Counted from the first letter of the stretch, positions 9,387 through 19,140 are shown. The stretch is DNA of 64,000 nt from an uncultured Acetatifactor sp. (GCA_947627535.1 CANQWM010000004.1:62001-126000); one strand, 5' to 3'. Numbers and translations: made by a program. Notes: generated from the letters alone by a model not told the origin.

Positions 9387-10889
9387 CTAGGTTCTGAAGA
9401 TATCTGCGATATCTATTTCATGCTTGATTTCCTTGATCCTGCCGATGGTAAGAGGAACCAGGAAGAGCACCAGAATAATGATGACAATGATCACGATGTG
9501 GTCTTCCACCCATTCCTTGCGGTACTGCTTGTAAGCCTTGGAATAGTTTTCGTCGTCATACTTCAGTTCAAAGTAGTCCATGGCCTCACGGTACTTCTCC
9601 TGCCGCAGCAGCGAACGTCCAATGCCGATATAGGCCAGATCATAGTTGCCGTCCAGCTCCATGACCTCCCTCCAGCTCTCACCGGAAGCCTCATAGTCGC
9701 CGTCGTCAAACTGTTCGATGGCCTGATAGATCAGCTTTCCGAACTCGGTGGGAGTAAACAGCGTCAGGCTGCAGTCCAGGGAATCCAGCACGATCAGGTC
9801 ATGCCCCATATGCTCGATCGCAGCGGGCCGTCTGAAATAACCGTCCATGTTGCCGTTGCCGCCGAAGGCGAACACCATCTTGCCCTGATCGTCATAGCCG
9901 AAGAGCCGGCCGCGGTTCTTATCCAGGCAGACATAGATGTCGTTGTCCATAACGGTTACGTCGGTATACTGAGAAGGTCCTTCATATCCGCCGCCCTCGC
10001 CCCAGTAAAGATCGCCATAGGCGGGATACTCGCCGTTCTCCACGAGGATGTTGCTTCCCAGCAGGTTCAGCTTGCGGATGGCCTGGGCCGCGCCGGAATC
10101 CAGATCACTCTCCTCCTGGCCGCTGGCGCAGGCGTAAATGAAGCCCTCATGATCCATGTAGATATTGTCATAAGCGGTGGGAACAAAGCTCGTCAGTCTC
10201 GTTCTCTGCTCCTGCGTCGCAAATTTCTTCCAGATATAATCCATCCAGTCATAGGTAACGGGCGTGGCGCCCACAAATCCGGAGAAGGTGCCGTCCGCTT
10301 CATACTTGCACAAACCCTGGTTGATACCGGTGGCGATACAGTAGACACGTCCCGCCGTATCAATCACGATCTTGGAGGGCTGGAAGGTAGCATCCGCGTT
10401 CACGGTAGAGTCTACCGGGAGTCCGAACTCCAGCTTGTAGTTCAGATCCGAGTCCACTCTCACGATGCGGGCATTGCCCTTGTCGCTGATAAAGAGATCC
10501 CCCTCTTCGGAAACCGCAATATCGGTGGGGCCGGAAAGCTCCTTCACATCCGTGTTGCCCTTGATGCTGTCAATAATGCGGATAACCTCGAACTGCTCCG
10601 TTCCCGTGCGCTGAAGCTGCACGATCCGGTTGTTGCCGGTATCGCAGATATAGATCATATCTCCCTGAACGAACAGTCCCTCCGGATTGCTGAAGTTCTT
10701 ATCCAATCCAAAAGCCTCCGCGGGAAATACCTTCGTTACGGTATATGCATTGGGTGAATCCTGCACATCGCCCCAGTAGTCGTAATTATATGTGTAGCTG
10801 TTCTCCATTGCCATAACGCTCATGGAGGGCGCCGCCAGGACCGCTGCGCCCAGCGCCAGCGCGCCTATTGTTTTCATCATCCTTTTCAT
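9387..10889 (-). CDS. NHL-repeat beta-propeller protein with C-terminal membrane anchor
   Basis: A 500-residue secreted protein. Residues 1-28 are a signal peptide. Repeats such as NPEGLFVQGDMIYICDTGNN and GPTDIAVSEEGDLFISDKGN mark an NHL propeller over about residues 60-360. A TPR-like helical pair follows (DGDYEASGESWREV; QEKYREAMDYFELKY), then a transmembrane helix near 455-480 and a short cytoplasmic tail. The start at 10889 is chosen because GAGGTGG lies at the right distance; the ATG at 10901 has a poorer site. NHL propellers bind proteins or glycans; here a surface scaffold for the two ABC systems is plausible but unproven. Confidence 0.8.
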   Translation of the reverse strand: MKRMMKTIGALALGAAVLAAPSMSVMAMENSYTYNYDYWGDVQDSPNAYTVTKVFPAEAFGLDKNFSNPEGLFVQGDMIYICDTGNNRIVQLQRTGTEQFEVIRIIDSIKGNTDVKELSGPTDIAVSEEGDLFISDKGNARIVRVDSDLNYKLEFGLPVDSTVNADATFQPSKIVIDTAGRVYCIATGINQGLCKYEADGTFSGFVGATPVTYDWMDYIWKKFATQEQRTRLTSFVPTAYDNIYMDHEGFIYACASGQEESDLDSGAAQAIRKLNLLGSNILVENGEYPAYGDLYWGEGGGYEGPSQYTDVTVMDNDIYVCLDKNRGRLFGYDDQGKMVFAFGGNGNMDGYFRRPAAIEHMGHDLIVLDSLDCSLTLFTPTEFGKLIYQAIEQFDDGDYEASGESWREVMELDGNYDLAYIGIGRSLLRQEKYREAMDYFELKYDDENYSKAYKQYRKEWVEDHIVIIVIIILVLFLVPLTIGRIKEIKHEIDIADIFRT

Positions 10890-10907
10890 ACGCCACCTCA
10901 TTCCCTG

Positions 10908-11819
10908 TTAATCCTTCAGACCTGAACTTGCCATCGTCTCCAGGATCTGGCTTTCGGAGAAGATGAAGATCGCGATGGGAACCACCATCAGGACAACCAG
11001 CACTGCCGCGCCCTGTCCGGTTCTGGCGATACCGCCGCTCTGGATCTGCTGCATGGCATATACAAGCGTCTTCTTTTCCTCGGAATAGATGAAGGTTGCG
11101 GCCTTGTTGTTCCAAAGCCCCTGCACCGAGAAGATAATCAACGTCATCCACGCCGGCTTCACGTTAGGCATCACGATACCGCTGAACACGCGCCATTCGC
11201 TGGCGCCGTCGATCTTCGCTGCCTCGATCAGGGAAGTGGGAAGCCCTTCCATAAACTGCTTCATCAGGAAGAGGTTCATCGGCGATGCAAACGCCGGGAT
11301 CACGATAGCCCAGTAGGTATCGATCCATCCCAGTGCGTTCAGGATCAGGTAGTTCGGGATCTGGGTTACATAACCGGTAAACATCATTGCCACGGTGACC
11401 AGCTTGAAGAAGGTCTGGTTGCCGGGAAATTCGTACTTCGCCAGCACGAACGCGCCCATGGAGGCCACGATCAGGTTTCCTGCCGTTCCCACGAAGGTGA
11501 TGAACACCGTGTTAAACAGGTATCTGGAGAATGTCACCCAGGATTTTCCCATGGTCACGAACAGATCGGAAAAATTGTCCATCGTAGGGTTCTGCGCCAG
11601 GATCTTCGGCGGGAACTTAAACAGTTCATCCAAAGGCTTCAGCGCGCTGCTCACCGCGTAGACGATGGGAAATACCATTACCACAGCCACCAGGAACAGG
11701 AACAGATACAGAAAGAAGTCTCCTGCGATAGAGCGGTTGGGCTTTCTTCTTTTGACCAGCTTTTTGTGGTATACAGCTTCTACGTTTTCTTGCTCTCTTT
11801 TCTTGTTCTTCTTGCTCAT
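10908..11819 (-). CDS. Carbohydrate ABC transporter permease (MalG type), system 1
   Basis: A 303-residue permease with a basic N-terminus, about six spans and an EAA loop (IEAAKIDGASEWRVFSGIVM). AGGAACCTGAT precedes the ATG. It begins one base after the stop of its partner permease, so the two are translated together. It pairs with the upstream MalF-type subunit and the large binding protein. Confidence 0.92.
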   Translation of the reverse strand: MSKKNKKREQENVEAVYHKKLVKRRKPNRSIAGDFFLYLFLFLVAVVMVFPIVYAVSSALKPLDELFKFPPKILAQNPTMDNFSDLFVTMGKSWVTFSRYLFNTVFITFVGTAGNLIVASMGAFVLAKYEFPGNQTFFKLVTVAMMFTGYVTQIPNYLILNALGWIDTYWAIVIPAFASPMNLFLMKQFMEGLPTSLIEAAKIDGASEWRVFSGIVMPNVKPAWMTLIIFSVQGLWNNKAATFIYSEEKKTLVYAMQQIQSGGIARTGQGAAVLVVLMVVPIAIFIFSESQILETMASSGLKD

Positions 11820-11820
11820 A

Positions 11821-12759
11821 TCAGGTTCCTACTCTCCTCAACAGACTTTGGATTGCTTTGTTACAAAGTATCATCATCAGGAACAGGATGGTCGCGATGG
11901 CACATGCATAACCCATCTCAAACCTGGTGAAGCCGTAGTCGAACAGGTGGGTCACAATGGTGCGGGCCGCGTAATCCGTACTGGGATATCCGCAGAGAGC
12001 CATGGTGACGTCGCACACACCGAAAGCCTGCGTGATGGACATGACCGCACCGAACATCAGCATGGGCTTCATGTTGGGGAGCGTGATGTACCACAGCTCC
12101 TGCCAGCGGTTCTTGATACCGTCCATGTAGCCCGCCTCAAACTGGGATCTGTCCACGCCCTGAAGACCTGCCACAAAGGAAAGGAACCCGGTTCCCAGAC
12201 TCATCCACAGGATGACCAGCATACAGATCGGCAGCATGTAGGTCGGATTGATAAACCAAAGGATCGGCGTGTCTATAATGCCAACATTCATCAGGAACGC
12301 GTTTACGTATCCGTATGCGTCGCCCCGGAAGAACACGGAGAAGATCGTGTAGCAGTTGCCCGCAATGGAAGGGGCGTAGAACACAACCACCGCCACGCTT
12401 CGCACCCATCTGGGCAGCTCATTGATCAGCCAGGCGAACAGGAACGACATGATATATCCCAGCGGCCCGGTGACAATGGCTATCATCAGCGTGTTCTTGA
12501 TACCGATGAGGAAGATATCGTCCTCCAGTATCAGGCTGATGTAGTTCTGCAGTCCGATGAACCTCGGACTTTCCAGAATGTTGTAGTAGGTGAACCCGTA
12601 AAAGATGGAGATCACCACAGGCGCCACAAAGAACAGAGTAAACAGCAGCGCGTAAGGCAGGAGGAACAGGTAACACATTTTGCTCTTTTTGGCTTTTTTC
12701 CAAGCCACCTGCATGTTGTGTTTTCGCAGGGTAAAATACTTGCTTACATACTCTTTCAT
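11821..12759 (-). CDS. Carbohydrate ABC transporter permease (MalF type), system 1
   Basis: A 312-residue permease of the LacF/UgpA group. The N-terminal YLFLLPYALLFTLFFVAPVV span and the EAA loop EAGYMDGIKNRWQELWYITL are clear. GGGGAGTGAAG precedes the ATG. The gene starts 11 bp after the large binding protein and is followed at once by its partner permease, a standard binding protein-permease-permease order with no ATPase. Confidence 0.92.
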   Translation of the reverse strand: MKEYVSKYFTLRKHNMQVAWKKAKKSKMCYLFLLPYALLFTLFFVAPVVISIFYGFTYYNILESPRFIGLQNYISLILEDDIFLIGIKNTLMIAIVTGPLGYIMSFLFAWLINELPRWVRSVAVVVFYAPSIAGNCYTIFSVFFRGDAYGYVNAFLMNVGIIDTPILWFINPTYMLPICMLVILWMSLGTGFLSFVAGLQGVDRSQFEAGYMDGIKNRWQELWYITLPNMKPMLMFGAVMSITQAFGVCDVTMALCGYPSTDYAARTIVTHLFDYGFTRFEMGYACAIATILFLMMILCNKAIQSLLRRVGT

Positions 12760-12770
12760 TCTTCACTCCC

Positions 12771-15731
12771 CTATTCTTCATCCACCGGCAGGCCGAACTC
12801 GATCCGCTTTTTCGTGAGCTCGTCATTGATGGTGACGGCATAGTCTATGATAGTTTCTCTGGAGTCGGTCTTTTCGTTGATCACCTTTCGGATCGCGTTG
12901 GTGATATGGCGTCCGGTGAAGTATCCGCCGGGCACTTCCCGGATTCCCACGGTCTGATCCCACTGGGCATCCAGAACCTCAATGTCGTCCGCGCTCCAGG
13001 AGAGCTGTACGAACGCATCCTTGTTCGCCGTGGCGTACCGGGCCGAAGATCCTAACAGCGCCTCGATCTCGCGTCCGAACCGCACCTGGGTGTCAGGCTG
13101 TGCCCACCATTTCATAAACTCCCAGGAATCCTGTCTTAAGCTCTCGTCCTCCGTGGCGATCATCATGGTGGCATTTCCCGTGATGAAATCGGATCTGTCA
13201 ATGTAGGTGGTTCCGTCTTCCGCGGTGCGCTCCGTGCCGGGGATCAGGGTGAAATCCCAGAGCCCGCGGATCTCGGGAGCCGATACCATCAGGGTATTAT
13301 ATGTGGAGTATGCCGAAATACCGATGGGCATCTCTCCGGAACGGAAACGGCTCACAAAGTCGTACACCGTAGGAAGTCCGTAATCGTTAAAGTATCTGAC
13401 GTAATCCTTGAACGCTCTCACGCCGGCTTCGTCGTCCACCGTGGTCTTCGTTCCGGACTCGTTGTACATATCGCCGCCGTACTGGAAGAGCAGCGTAAAG
13501 TACAGGGAAAGATCCGGGGCGTTGGAGGCCACCGCCGTGCTTGCGGTTGCCGTCGCGCTGCTGCCCGCTGCGGTAGGAATGCCGATGGAGAGGTTGTTGC
13601 CCTGGATAGTAGGCATCATCTCGATCAGCTCCTGCCAGGTATTGGGAATTTCAAGCTCCAGTTCCTCAAGGACGTCTTTTCTGTAGAACATCACGTTGAA
13701 GGTCTGGGTCTCGGGCACTGCGTAAATATGGCCGTCCAGTCCGTACTGTTCATAGGAGCTTGGTGTATAATGGGACAGCACCTCCTCCCAGTCGTCAAAC
13801 TGTGTGATATCCTCCACCGCGTTACGAAGCGCATAGTTCACAGGCTGGTCCGCGCCGACGGAAAGCACCACATTAGGTCCTCTCCCTGCCATAACTGCGT
13901 TCATCAGCGCACTGGGGTCGACCACCTCCACGTTGACCTTGACGCCGGTCTCGGGGGTAAAGGTATCGTCCACCATGGACTTTAAGATAGTGCCCTGGTC
14001 ACGTCCGGTAAGAACCCAGACCTTGACGATATTGTCGCTGCCGTCCTCGTCATACACATCGCCCACGGCGTTGTAATCCACAACGAACGATGCCGCGAAG
14101 GATTTCATCTCATGCCAGAGCTTTGTAAACACATTTGCCTGTTTCTTCTCAGGCTTCGCGTTGGTGCCGCTGACCACAAGGTAGTCAATGTCAAGCTTTG
14201 TCTCGCTCAAATTCAGGGACGCGGTTCCCAGGGAAGTGATATTGTCCTTGAAGGTCGTGAACTCCAGCGTAATCTTCTGGGGCTTCTTGCAGAAGCGCTC
14301 CAGCTGCTGGGCCACCGTCTGGGCGGTTGCAATGTTGTCGGCCTTCTGTCCGCTGTAAGCCACCATGTCGTCCACGATCTTGAACAGCCTCTTGGCCTCC
14401 AGATCCATGGCCTCCATCACTTCGGGATAGCTTCTCTCTATATAGTAGTCTCTGTACTGGTCCGGAGTCGCTCCGGTGTACACCAGGATCTTTCTGTAAA
14501 TCTGGTTCAGGCGGAAGGTGGAGTCTTCCAGCTCTTCCAGGATAGCGCCCACGCCGCCCAGGGTTGCTTCCAGGCGGATGGTATGCGCACCCTTCGTCAG
14601 ATAGAAATTGTAAGGGGTGCCCTCCTTGTCGGCCAGGGTCAGATAATTCCAGTCGTTGCTGTATTCAAAGGAGATTTCCTTCATATCATCAAAGGGGATC
14701 ACGCCGTCTATGTACACGCTTCTGCTGGACACAACGCCGCGGGAGTAGTTCTGGCGCCCCTTGACGGTAATGTTGTAATACCCGTCCTCCGGCACCTCAA
14801 ATTCCCATTCGATCCACTGTCCGGAGCTTCTCCATGCCTCGCCGCCCACATAGTTCAGCACGGTCTTCGTAACGCTGTTCGGCTGGGTCGTGGGAGAAGA
14901 TCTGTCATATTTTGCATAAAGAGAAGATTCAGAGCGGTATGTGGAGTCCTCGCCCTCGATCACCTCCATATAATTCTTGGCTGCGTCGGAGGATGCGTCC
15001 GCGGGCTGCTTTGCCAGATATTCCTGGTAGGTGTCAAGCTTCTGCACTTCGTTCAGGGCAAGCCGCCTTAAGACCATAGGCTCGTTTTCCGCCTCAAGGC
15101 CGATGGTGTTCTCGCCGGCCTCCAGATAGAACATATAAGGCTCGGTGATGTAACCCATGTCATCCCTGAAGCAGGTGTTCTGCCAGTCAAATACCTCGAC
15201 CTGGCTGGGCCTGATCTCGTTGCCCTGGTTGTCAACCTTCGGCTCGCCGGCGTCCGTCCAGATCCTGGTAAAGGAAATGTTCCGGGCATCCTCGAAGGGG
15301 ATCTCGCCGTTTAAGTACACAATGCGCTCCGCCGCCACGCCTCTGGATTCCGGGAGAAGATATTCTATGTATATATTGTAGAATCCCGTCTCCGGCACGT
15401 TCACCTTCCAGGTAACCTTGGATCCGGTCCCCGTGAAGAGCGCCTTGTCCTCTCCCTCATAGTCGCTGTACACTTCTACGGAGCCCTCGGCGTCGTAATC
15501 ATACAGATCCACATCCACATTCTGTGCGGGATGCGCCGCATCGGCATGATCATTCAGGTATCCCGTGTAGGTTCCCGTTCTCTCCATGCCCTCCACGTCT
15601 TTCGTCAGATCGGCGCCCGCGTATTTCTCATGGAAATCCTCGACGCCGCGCAGAGACATAAGGAAAGCAATCAACGCTATCACCGCCACGACTGCCACTG
15701 TCACAATAATCTTCTTTACAGAGCTCTTCAT
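12771..15731 (-). CDS. Giant solute-binding protein with two carbohydrate-binding-like modules
   Basis: A 986-residue protein. A single N-terminal transmembrane helix (about residues 5-25) lacks a lipobox cysteine, so it is membrane-anchored rather than lipidated. Two related beta-sandwich modules follow (about 65-250 and 265-440), sharing patterns such as PETGFYNIYIEY/PEDGYYNITVKG and paired SRGV...VYLNGEIPF/SRGV...VYIDGVIPF, resembling CBM6/CBM35-type domains. A helical linker leads to a family-1 sugar-binding domain (about 590-986). The start at 15731 follows GGAGGAAAGT; the in-frame extension to 15785 overlaps promoter-proximal sequence. Ordinary binding proteins are about 400-550 residues. 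The modules probably capture glycan at the wall before import (inference). Confidence 0.82.
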   Translation of the reverse strand: MKSSVKKIIVTVAVVAVIALIAFLMSLRGVEDFHEKYAGADLTKDVEGMERTGTYTGYLNDHADAAHPAQNVDVDLYDYDAEGSVEVYSDYEGEDKALFTGTGSKVTWKVNVPETGFYNIYIEYLLPESRGVAAERIVYLNGEIPFEDARNISFTRIWTDAGEPKVDNQGNEIRPSQVEVFDWQNTCFRDDMGYITEPYMFYLEAGENTIGLEAENEPMVLRRLALNEVQKLDTYQEYLAKQPADASSDAAKNYMEVIEGEDSTYRSESSLYAKYDRSSPTTQPNSVTKTVLNYVGGEAWRSSGQWIEWEFEVPEDGYYNITVKGRQNYSRGVVSSRSVYIDGVIPFDDMKEISFEYSNDWNYLTLADKEGTPYNFYLTKGAHTIRLEATLGGVGAILEELEDSTFRLNQIYRKILVYTGATPDQYRDYYIERSYPEVMEAMDLEAKRLFKIVDDMVAYSGQKADNIATAQTVAQQLERFCKKPQKITLEFTTFKDNITSLGTASLNLSETKLDIDYLVVSGTNAKPEKKQANVFTKLWHEMKSFAASFVVDYNAVGDVYDEDGSDNIVKVWVLTGRDQGTILKSMVDDTFTPETGVKVNVEVVDPSALMNAVMAGRGPNVVLSVGADQPVNYALRNAVEDITQFDDWEEVLSHYTPSSYEQYGLDGHIYAVPETQTFNVMFYRKDVLEELELEIPNTWQELIEMMPTIQGNNLSIGIPTAAGSSATATASTAVASNAPDLSLYFTLLFQYGGDMYNESGTKTTVDDEAGVRAFKDYVRYFNDYGLPTVYDFVSRFRSGEMPIGISAYSTYNTLMVSAPEIRGLWDFTLIPGTERTAEDGTTYIDRSDFITGNATMMIATEDESLRQDSWEFMKWWAQPDTQVRFGREIEALLGSSARYATANKDAFVQLSWSADDIEVLDAQWDQTVGIREVPGGYFTGRHITNAIRKVINEKTDSRETIIDYAVTINDELTKKRIEFGLPVDEE

Positions 15732-15794
15732 ACTTTCCTCCACAAAACCAGTATTCATTGCATTTTTCGCACAAAAGGTTTTCACCTCTTGACT

Positions 15795-15823
15795 ATAATA
15801 GCATAATACACCAAAAATGTCTA
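15795..15823 (-). promoter_or_regulatory. Sigma-A promoter of the ABC/NHL/Yip1/DUF5696 operon
   Basis: -35 TAGACA (15818-15823), 17-bp spacer, -10 TATTAT (15795-15800) with an extended TGC just before the -10. It lies about 60 bp upstream of the giant binding-protein start and gives the operon its own start separate from the GH39-GH43 gene. Confidence 0.7.
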
Positions 15824-15926
15824 CCCCTACTCTTCATTTATTGCTAATTTTCTTTCACAAATTGCTTTTCTTTTGTGCATGTTGTACACTGTCCTCCCGG
15901 CCTCTATGGGAAAATCACCGAAAAAA

Positions 15927-18900
15927 TCAGCGTTTTCGATACTGAAAGTCGGAAAAGGCTCCGCTGCCCCCCGCCTGCCGGGTGGAGAACACCGCCAGGC
16001 CGAACCGGCATCCCGTAAAGTGATCCAGCCGGAAGAAAAGCCTGTGGTCGGGGCCGGTCTTTTCCCACCTTCCGAAAAAGCCCCGCTCTCCCTCTTTCTT
16101 CCAATAATAGAAGGAGGCCGTATCCCTCATGCGGGTGAAATCGGCTTCCAGCTTAAGCCGCACCTGCTCCCCCTCCACGGGTACGGCTTCCCATTCCCGC
16201 CAGGCCGCGCCGGTCCCGCCGGCGTTCTCTCCGCCGTCCTTTTCCCCGGCCTTCGCCGTCTCTTCTCCCGATACGGCGGTGAGCGTCACGACAAAAAGGG
16301 TTCCTTCCCTGCGGGTCAGGGCGATCATGCCATAGCTGCCCTGGAGCGCGCAGAGTCCCGCATAGTCCCCTTCCCCAAGCCCGCTGCCGTCCACCGTCAC
16401 TTCCGCGGCACAGCCGGGATGCAGCATTCTCTGGGTCAGGGTATTGACCGCCTGGGTCAGCCCGCTGCAGACCTTCCCGGTGGTCACCCGAAAGATGCCC
16501 TGCTCCCTGTCATGGCAGATGAGGGATAAGTCCGGTTCATGGTTGAACTGCCAGCAGTCCTTCAGCGGGCCGCGGAAATCGTCGCTGTCCACAAGGGGCC
16601 GGTATCTGTAGCCCGGCCTCGTGCTCTCCAGGGGAAATCTCTCCGGAATCCGGCCGTCGTCCCCGAACACAGGTCTGTCGTCCTTCCAGGTCACGGGAAT
16701 AACCACCGGGATCCTTCCCACCGCGCCGCTGTCCTGGAACAGCACGGCGTACCATTTCCCGTCCGGCGTATCGACGATTCCGCCCTGGGCCACACCCTGG
16801 CCGCAGTATCCCCGGTCATCGTCCAGCACGTCGCCGCCGGTGAACCTTCCCTGCAGGGAATCCGCCACGAAGCAGCTCTCCGTCCTGCGCCACCGATCCC
16901 GTCTGGAATGAATCAGGAACAGGTAATATTTCCCTCCTATCTTATAAAAATGTGTTCCCTCATAGCCCAGAAACGGATTGTCCCTGTCGCTGACGGCCAG
17001 CCTGTGGAGGCCGCCCTCCAGGGGGCCGCTTAAATCCTCCTTCAGCTGGGTGATATAGATGTCCCGGCCGCCGTAGGCGATATAGACGCTGCCGTCGTCG
17101 TCAAACAAAAGGGAAGCGTCGTGGTAAAAGCCCTCTATGTGCCTTTTCTCCCAGGGGCCCTCAATGTCCCTGGCCGTGTAAAGATAGGTCTTATGGGTAT
17201 CGTTGGCCACAAAGCACACATAAAAGGTCCCGCCGGTGCCGTCCTGATCCCTCCGATACCGAAGGGAGGCGGCCCACATGCCTTTCCCGTAAATATTCTC
17301 CCCGTCCTGAAGCTTCTGTCCGGGCGTGCCGTCGAGGGTATCGTACACATAAGCCGCGTGTTCCCAGTTTCTCAGGTCATAGGAGCGCAGGATCTCGCAC
17401 CCCGGCATGAAATGCATGGTAGTGCTCACCATATAATAGGTATCCTCCACCCGGATCACGTCGGGGTCGGGATAGTCAAGCCGCGTGACGGGGTTGATCT
17501 GTGGATACTGCATGGTGCGCTCGTAAGAATAGCCCAGATCCGGTTTCACCTCCCCCGGCGTCCACTGAAAGTACAGCACGCCGTTTTCCTCCACCCGGAT
17601 CTTTTCCTTGGCTTCGTCGTTTCGCCGGAAGGTGCGCGCCGTGCGGGTAAGGGGAACGGACGCTTCCCGCAGAATCTGGATCTCCTCCCGGGAAGGGTTT
17701 GCCGGTTCCCCCATGTCGTGCCAGATCTTCAGGGGGTTGCAGTGTTCCTCATCGACCAGCCTGGTCAGCAGACAGCCCTGTCCTTCCCCGGGAAGGGCCA
17801 GGACAAAATCAAGGGCCTCCCCCGTCCTTTCGTTTGTCATGTTCCACAAAACGCCCCGCAGGCTGCCGTCCGAAAGCCGCATCACAACGGCGTTGTCGTC
17901 CCGGTAAATACAGATCCCCTCTTTTTCCTTCAGCTTTTTGAAAAACACGAAGGTCCAGAAGGTGGGCTTGGGGATGCATCCGTCTGCCACAAGGCCGAAT
18001 CCTCCGTGGAAGGGCGTAAAGGGCACGCCCTGTTCCTCAAACACATCCCCGAAGGTCCAGTAGGAGTAGGATTCGTTTCCTTCCCCCAGCCGGGAAAGCT
18101 GCTGTGCCAGAAAGGCTGCGTTCTGGTTGGTGTCGTGAAGCGGGCAGTTGGGTATGTAGGAGGTATTGTATTCCGTGATATGGATCTCAAGCCCCTTATA
18201 CTCCGGAAAGCTGTCGATAATGTCCCTGGTGGTGCGGAGATTGGCAAAGCCGTCCTCCGCCCGCATCAGCTCTGCGTAGCCGTAATGACCCACATGGTCG
18301 GGAAATTCCGTGGTGTAGTGATGTCTTGTCACAAAGTCTACCGCCAGCCTGTTCTCCGCGCAGTATTCCAGAAAGGCCCGGATCCACTTTTCGTCGCTGC
18401 CGCCGCACACGGCGGGGCCTCCCACCCGGAATCGGCCGTCCACCTCCTTTACCGCCAGGAACGTGCGGTGGAACAGCTTAAAATATTCCTCCATGTCGGC
18501 GTTTTCCCAGAATCCGGGAAGATTCGGCTCATTCCAGACCTCCACCGGCCATGTGACCACCTCGTCCCTGCCGTATCTCTGGCAAAGATGCATAAGGAGC
18601 GCCTGCACCATGTCCGTCCACGCCTCATAGGAAGCGGGGGGCGTCACGTTCCCCTTCCAGTAAAATATGGTCTGGGCGCCGCTTGCCATCTTCCCGGGCA
18701 TAAATCCCAGCTCCAGGAAGGGCCTGAGCCCAAGGCTGCGGTAGTCGTCCATGACCCTGTCAAGATAGGTATAGTTATAGGAGACGGTGCCGTCCTGCTC
18801 CACCTGATAAATTGCCATGTCGTCACAGAACAGGCCGTGTCCCCTGATGTGGTCAAAGCCGATATATTCCTGCACCAGTTTCAGCTGTTCCATGTACTCC

Positions 18901-19004
18901 CTGTGCAGCGCGAGTCCCATGCGGCCCGTCCCCACGCAGAAGTCCACATTGTTGTGAAAAGGCACAGCGGTTTCCGACGATAAATCAATGATTCTCCTGT
19001 TCAT
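15927..19004 (-). CDS. GH39-GH43 bifunctional beta-xylosidase/arabinofuranosidase-like enzyme
   Basis: A 1025-residue fusion of two glycoside hydrolases. Residues 1-370 match GH39: acid/base Glu159 in WNEPN and nucleophile Glu278 in ITEYN. Residues about 500-1020 match GH43 with its C-terminal beta-sandwich: Asp513 or Asp515 in YPDPDV (base), Asp629 in YHDAS, and acid Glu682 in YEGTHF. All catalytic carboxylates are present, so both halves should work. No signal peptide is present, so it acts in the cytoplasm on imported xylo- or arabinoxylo-oligosaccharides. Two starts are possible: 19004 with GGGGGCG upstream, or 19025 with AGGCAGGAT; I use 19004. The gene has its own promoter. Confidence 0.88.
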   Translation of the reverse strand: MNRRIIDLSSETAVPFHNNVDFCVGTGRMGLALHREYMEQLKLVQEYIGFDHIRGHGLFCDDMAIYQVEQDGTVSYNYTYLDRVMDDYRSLGLRPFLELGFMPGKMASGAQTIFYWKGNVTPPASYEAWTDMVQALLMHLCQRYGRDEVVTWPVEVWNEPNLPGFWENADMEEYFKLFHRTFLAVKEVDGRFRVGGPAVCGGSDEKWIRAFLEYCAENRLAVDFVTRHHYTTEFPDHVGHYGYAELMRAEDGFANLRTTRDIIDSFPEYKGLEIHITEYNTSYIPNCPLHDTNQNAAFLAQQLSRLGEGNESYSYWTFGDVFEEQGVPFTPFHGGFGLVADGCIPKPTFWTFVFFKKLKEKEGICIYRDDNAVVMRLSDGSLRGVLWNMTNERTGEALDFVLALPGEGQGCLLTRLVDEEHCNPLKIWHDMGEPANPSREEIQILREASVPLTRTARTFRRNDEAKEKIRVEENGVLYFQWTPGEVKPDLGYSYERTMQYPQINPVTRLDYPDPDVIRVEDTYYMVSTTMHFMPGCEILRSYDLRNWEHAAYVYDTLDGTPGQKLQDGENIYGKGMWAASLRYRRDQDGTGGTFYVCFVANDTHKTYLYTARDIEGPWEKRHIEGFYHDASLLFDDDGSVYIAYGGRDIYITQLKEDLSGPLEGGLHRLAVSDRDNPFLGYEGTHFYKIGGKYYLFLIHSRRDRWRRTESCFVADSLQGRFTGGDVLDDDRGYCGQGVAQGGIVDTPDGKWYAVLFQDSGAVGRIPVVIPVTWKDDRPVFGDDGRIPERFPLESTRPGYRYRPLVDSDDFRGPLKDCWQFNHEPDLSLICHDREQGIFRVTTGKVCSGLTQAVNTLTQRMLHPGCAAEVTVDGSGLGEGDYAGLCALQGSYGMIALTRREGTLFVVTLTAVSGEETAKAGEKDGGENAGGTGAAWREWEAVPVEGEQVRLKLEADFTRMRDTASFYYWKKEGERGFFGRWEKTGPDHRLFFRLDHFTGCRFGLAVFSTRQAGGSGAFSDFQYRKR

Positions 19005-19052
19005 GTTTCGCCCCCGTTCCGGCATACGATCCTGCCTTTTTTCTATATTGTT

Positions 19053-19082
19053 ATTTTATCACACGGGACGAGGCGCGGTCAA
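19053..19082 (-). promoter_or_regulatory. Sigma-A promoter of the GH39-GH43 gene
   Basis: -35 TTGACC (19077-19082), 18-bp spacer, -10 TAAAAT (19053-19058). The predicted start point is about 40 bases before the chosen ATG at 19004. Confidence 0.7.
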
Positions 19083-19121
19083 GGCGGGGCCGGGCGGCGG
19101 CCCGGGCAGAATCCCACCAGA

Positions 19122-19140
19122 ACAAATCCTGAAGATTTGT
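19122..19140. promoter_or_regulatory. Possible operator between divergent promoters
   Basis: Perfect 7-bp inverted repeat ACAAATC/GATTTGT separated by five bases, between the divergent promoters of the GH39-GH43 and PAP2 genes. A dyad of this size could bind a dimeric sugar-responsive regulator. It lacks the central CG of a CcpA cre site. No matching regulator gene is in the window. Confidence 0.35.

Noticed and set aside
15840-15900. CcpA cre site upstream of the sugar operon
   Set aside because: Sequences such as TGTGAAAGAAAATTAGCA lack the central CG of the cre consensus.
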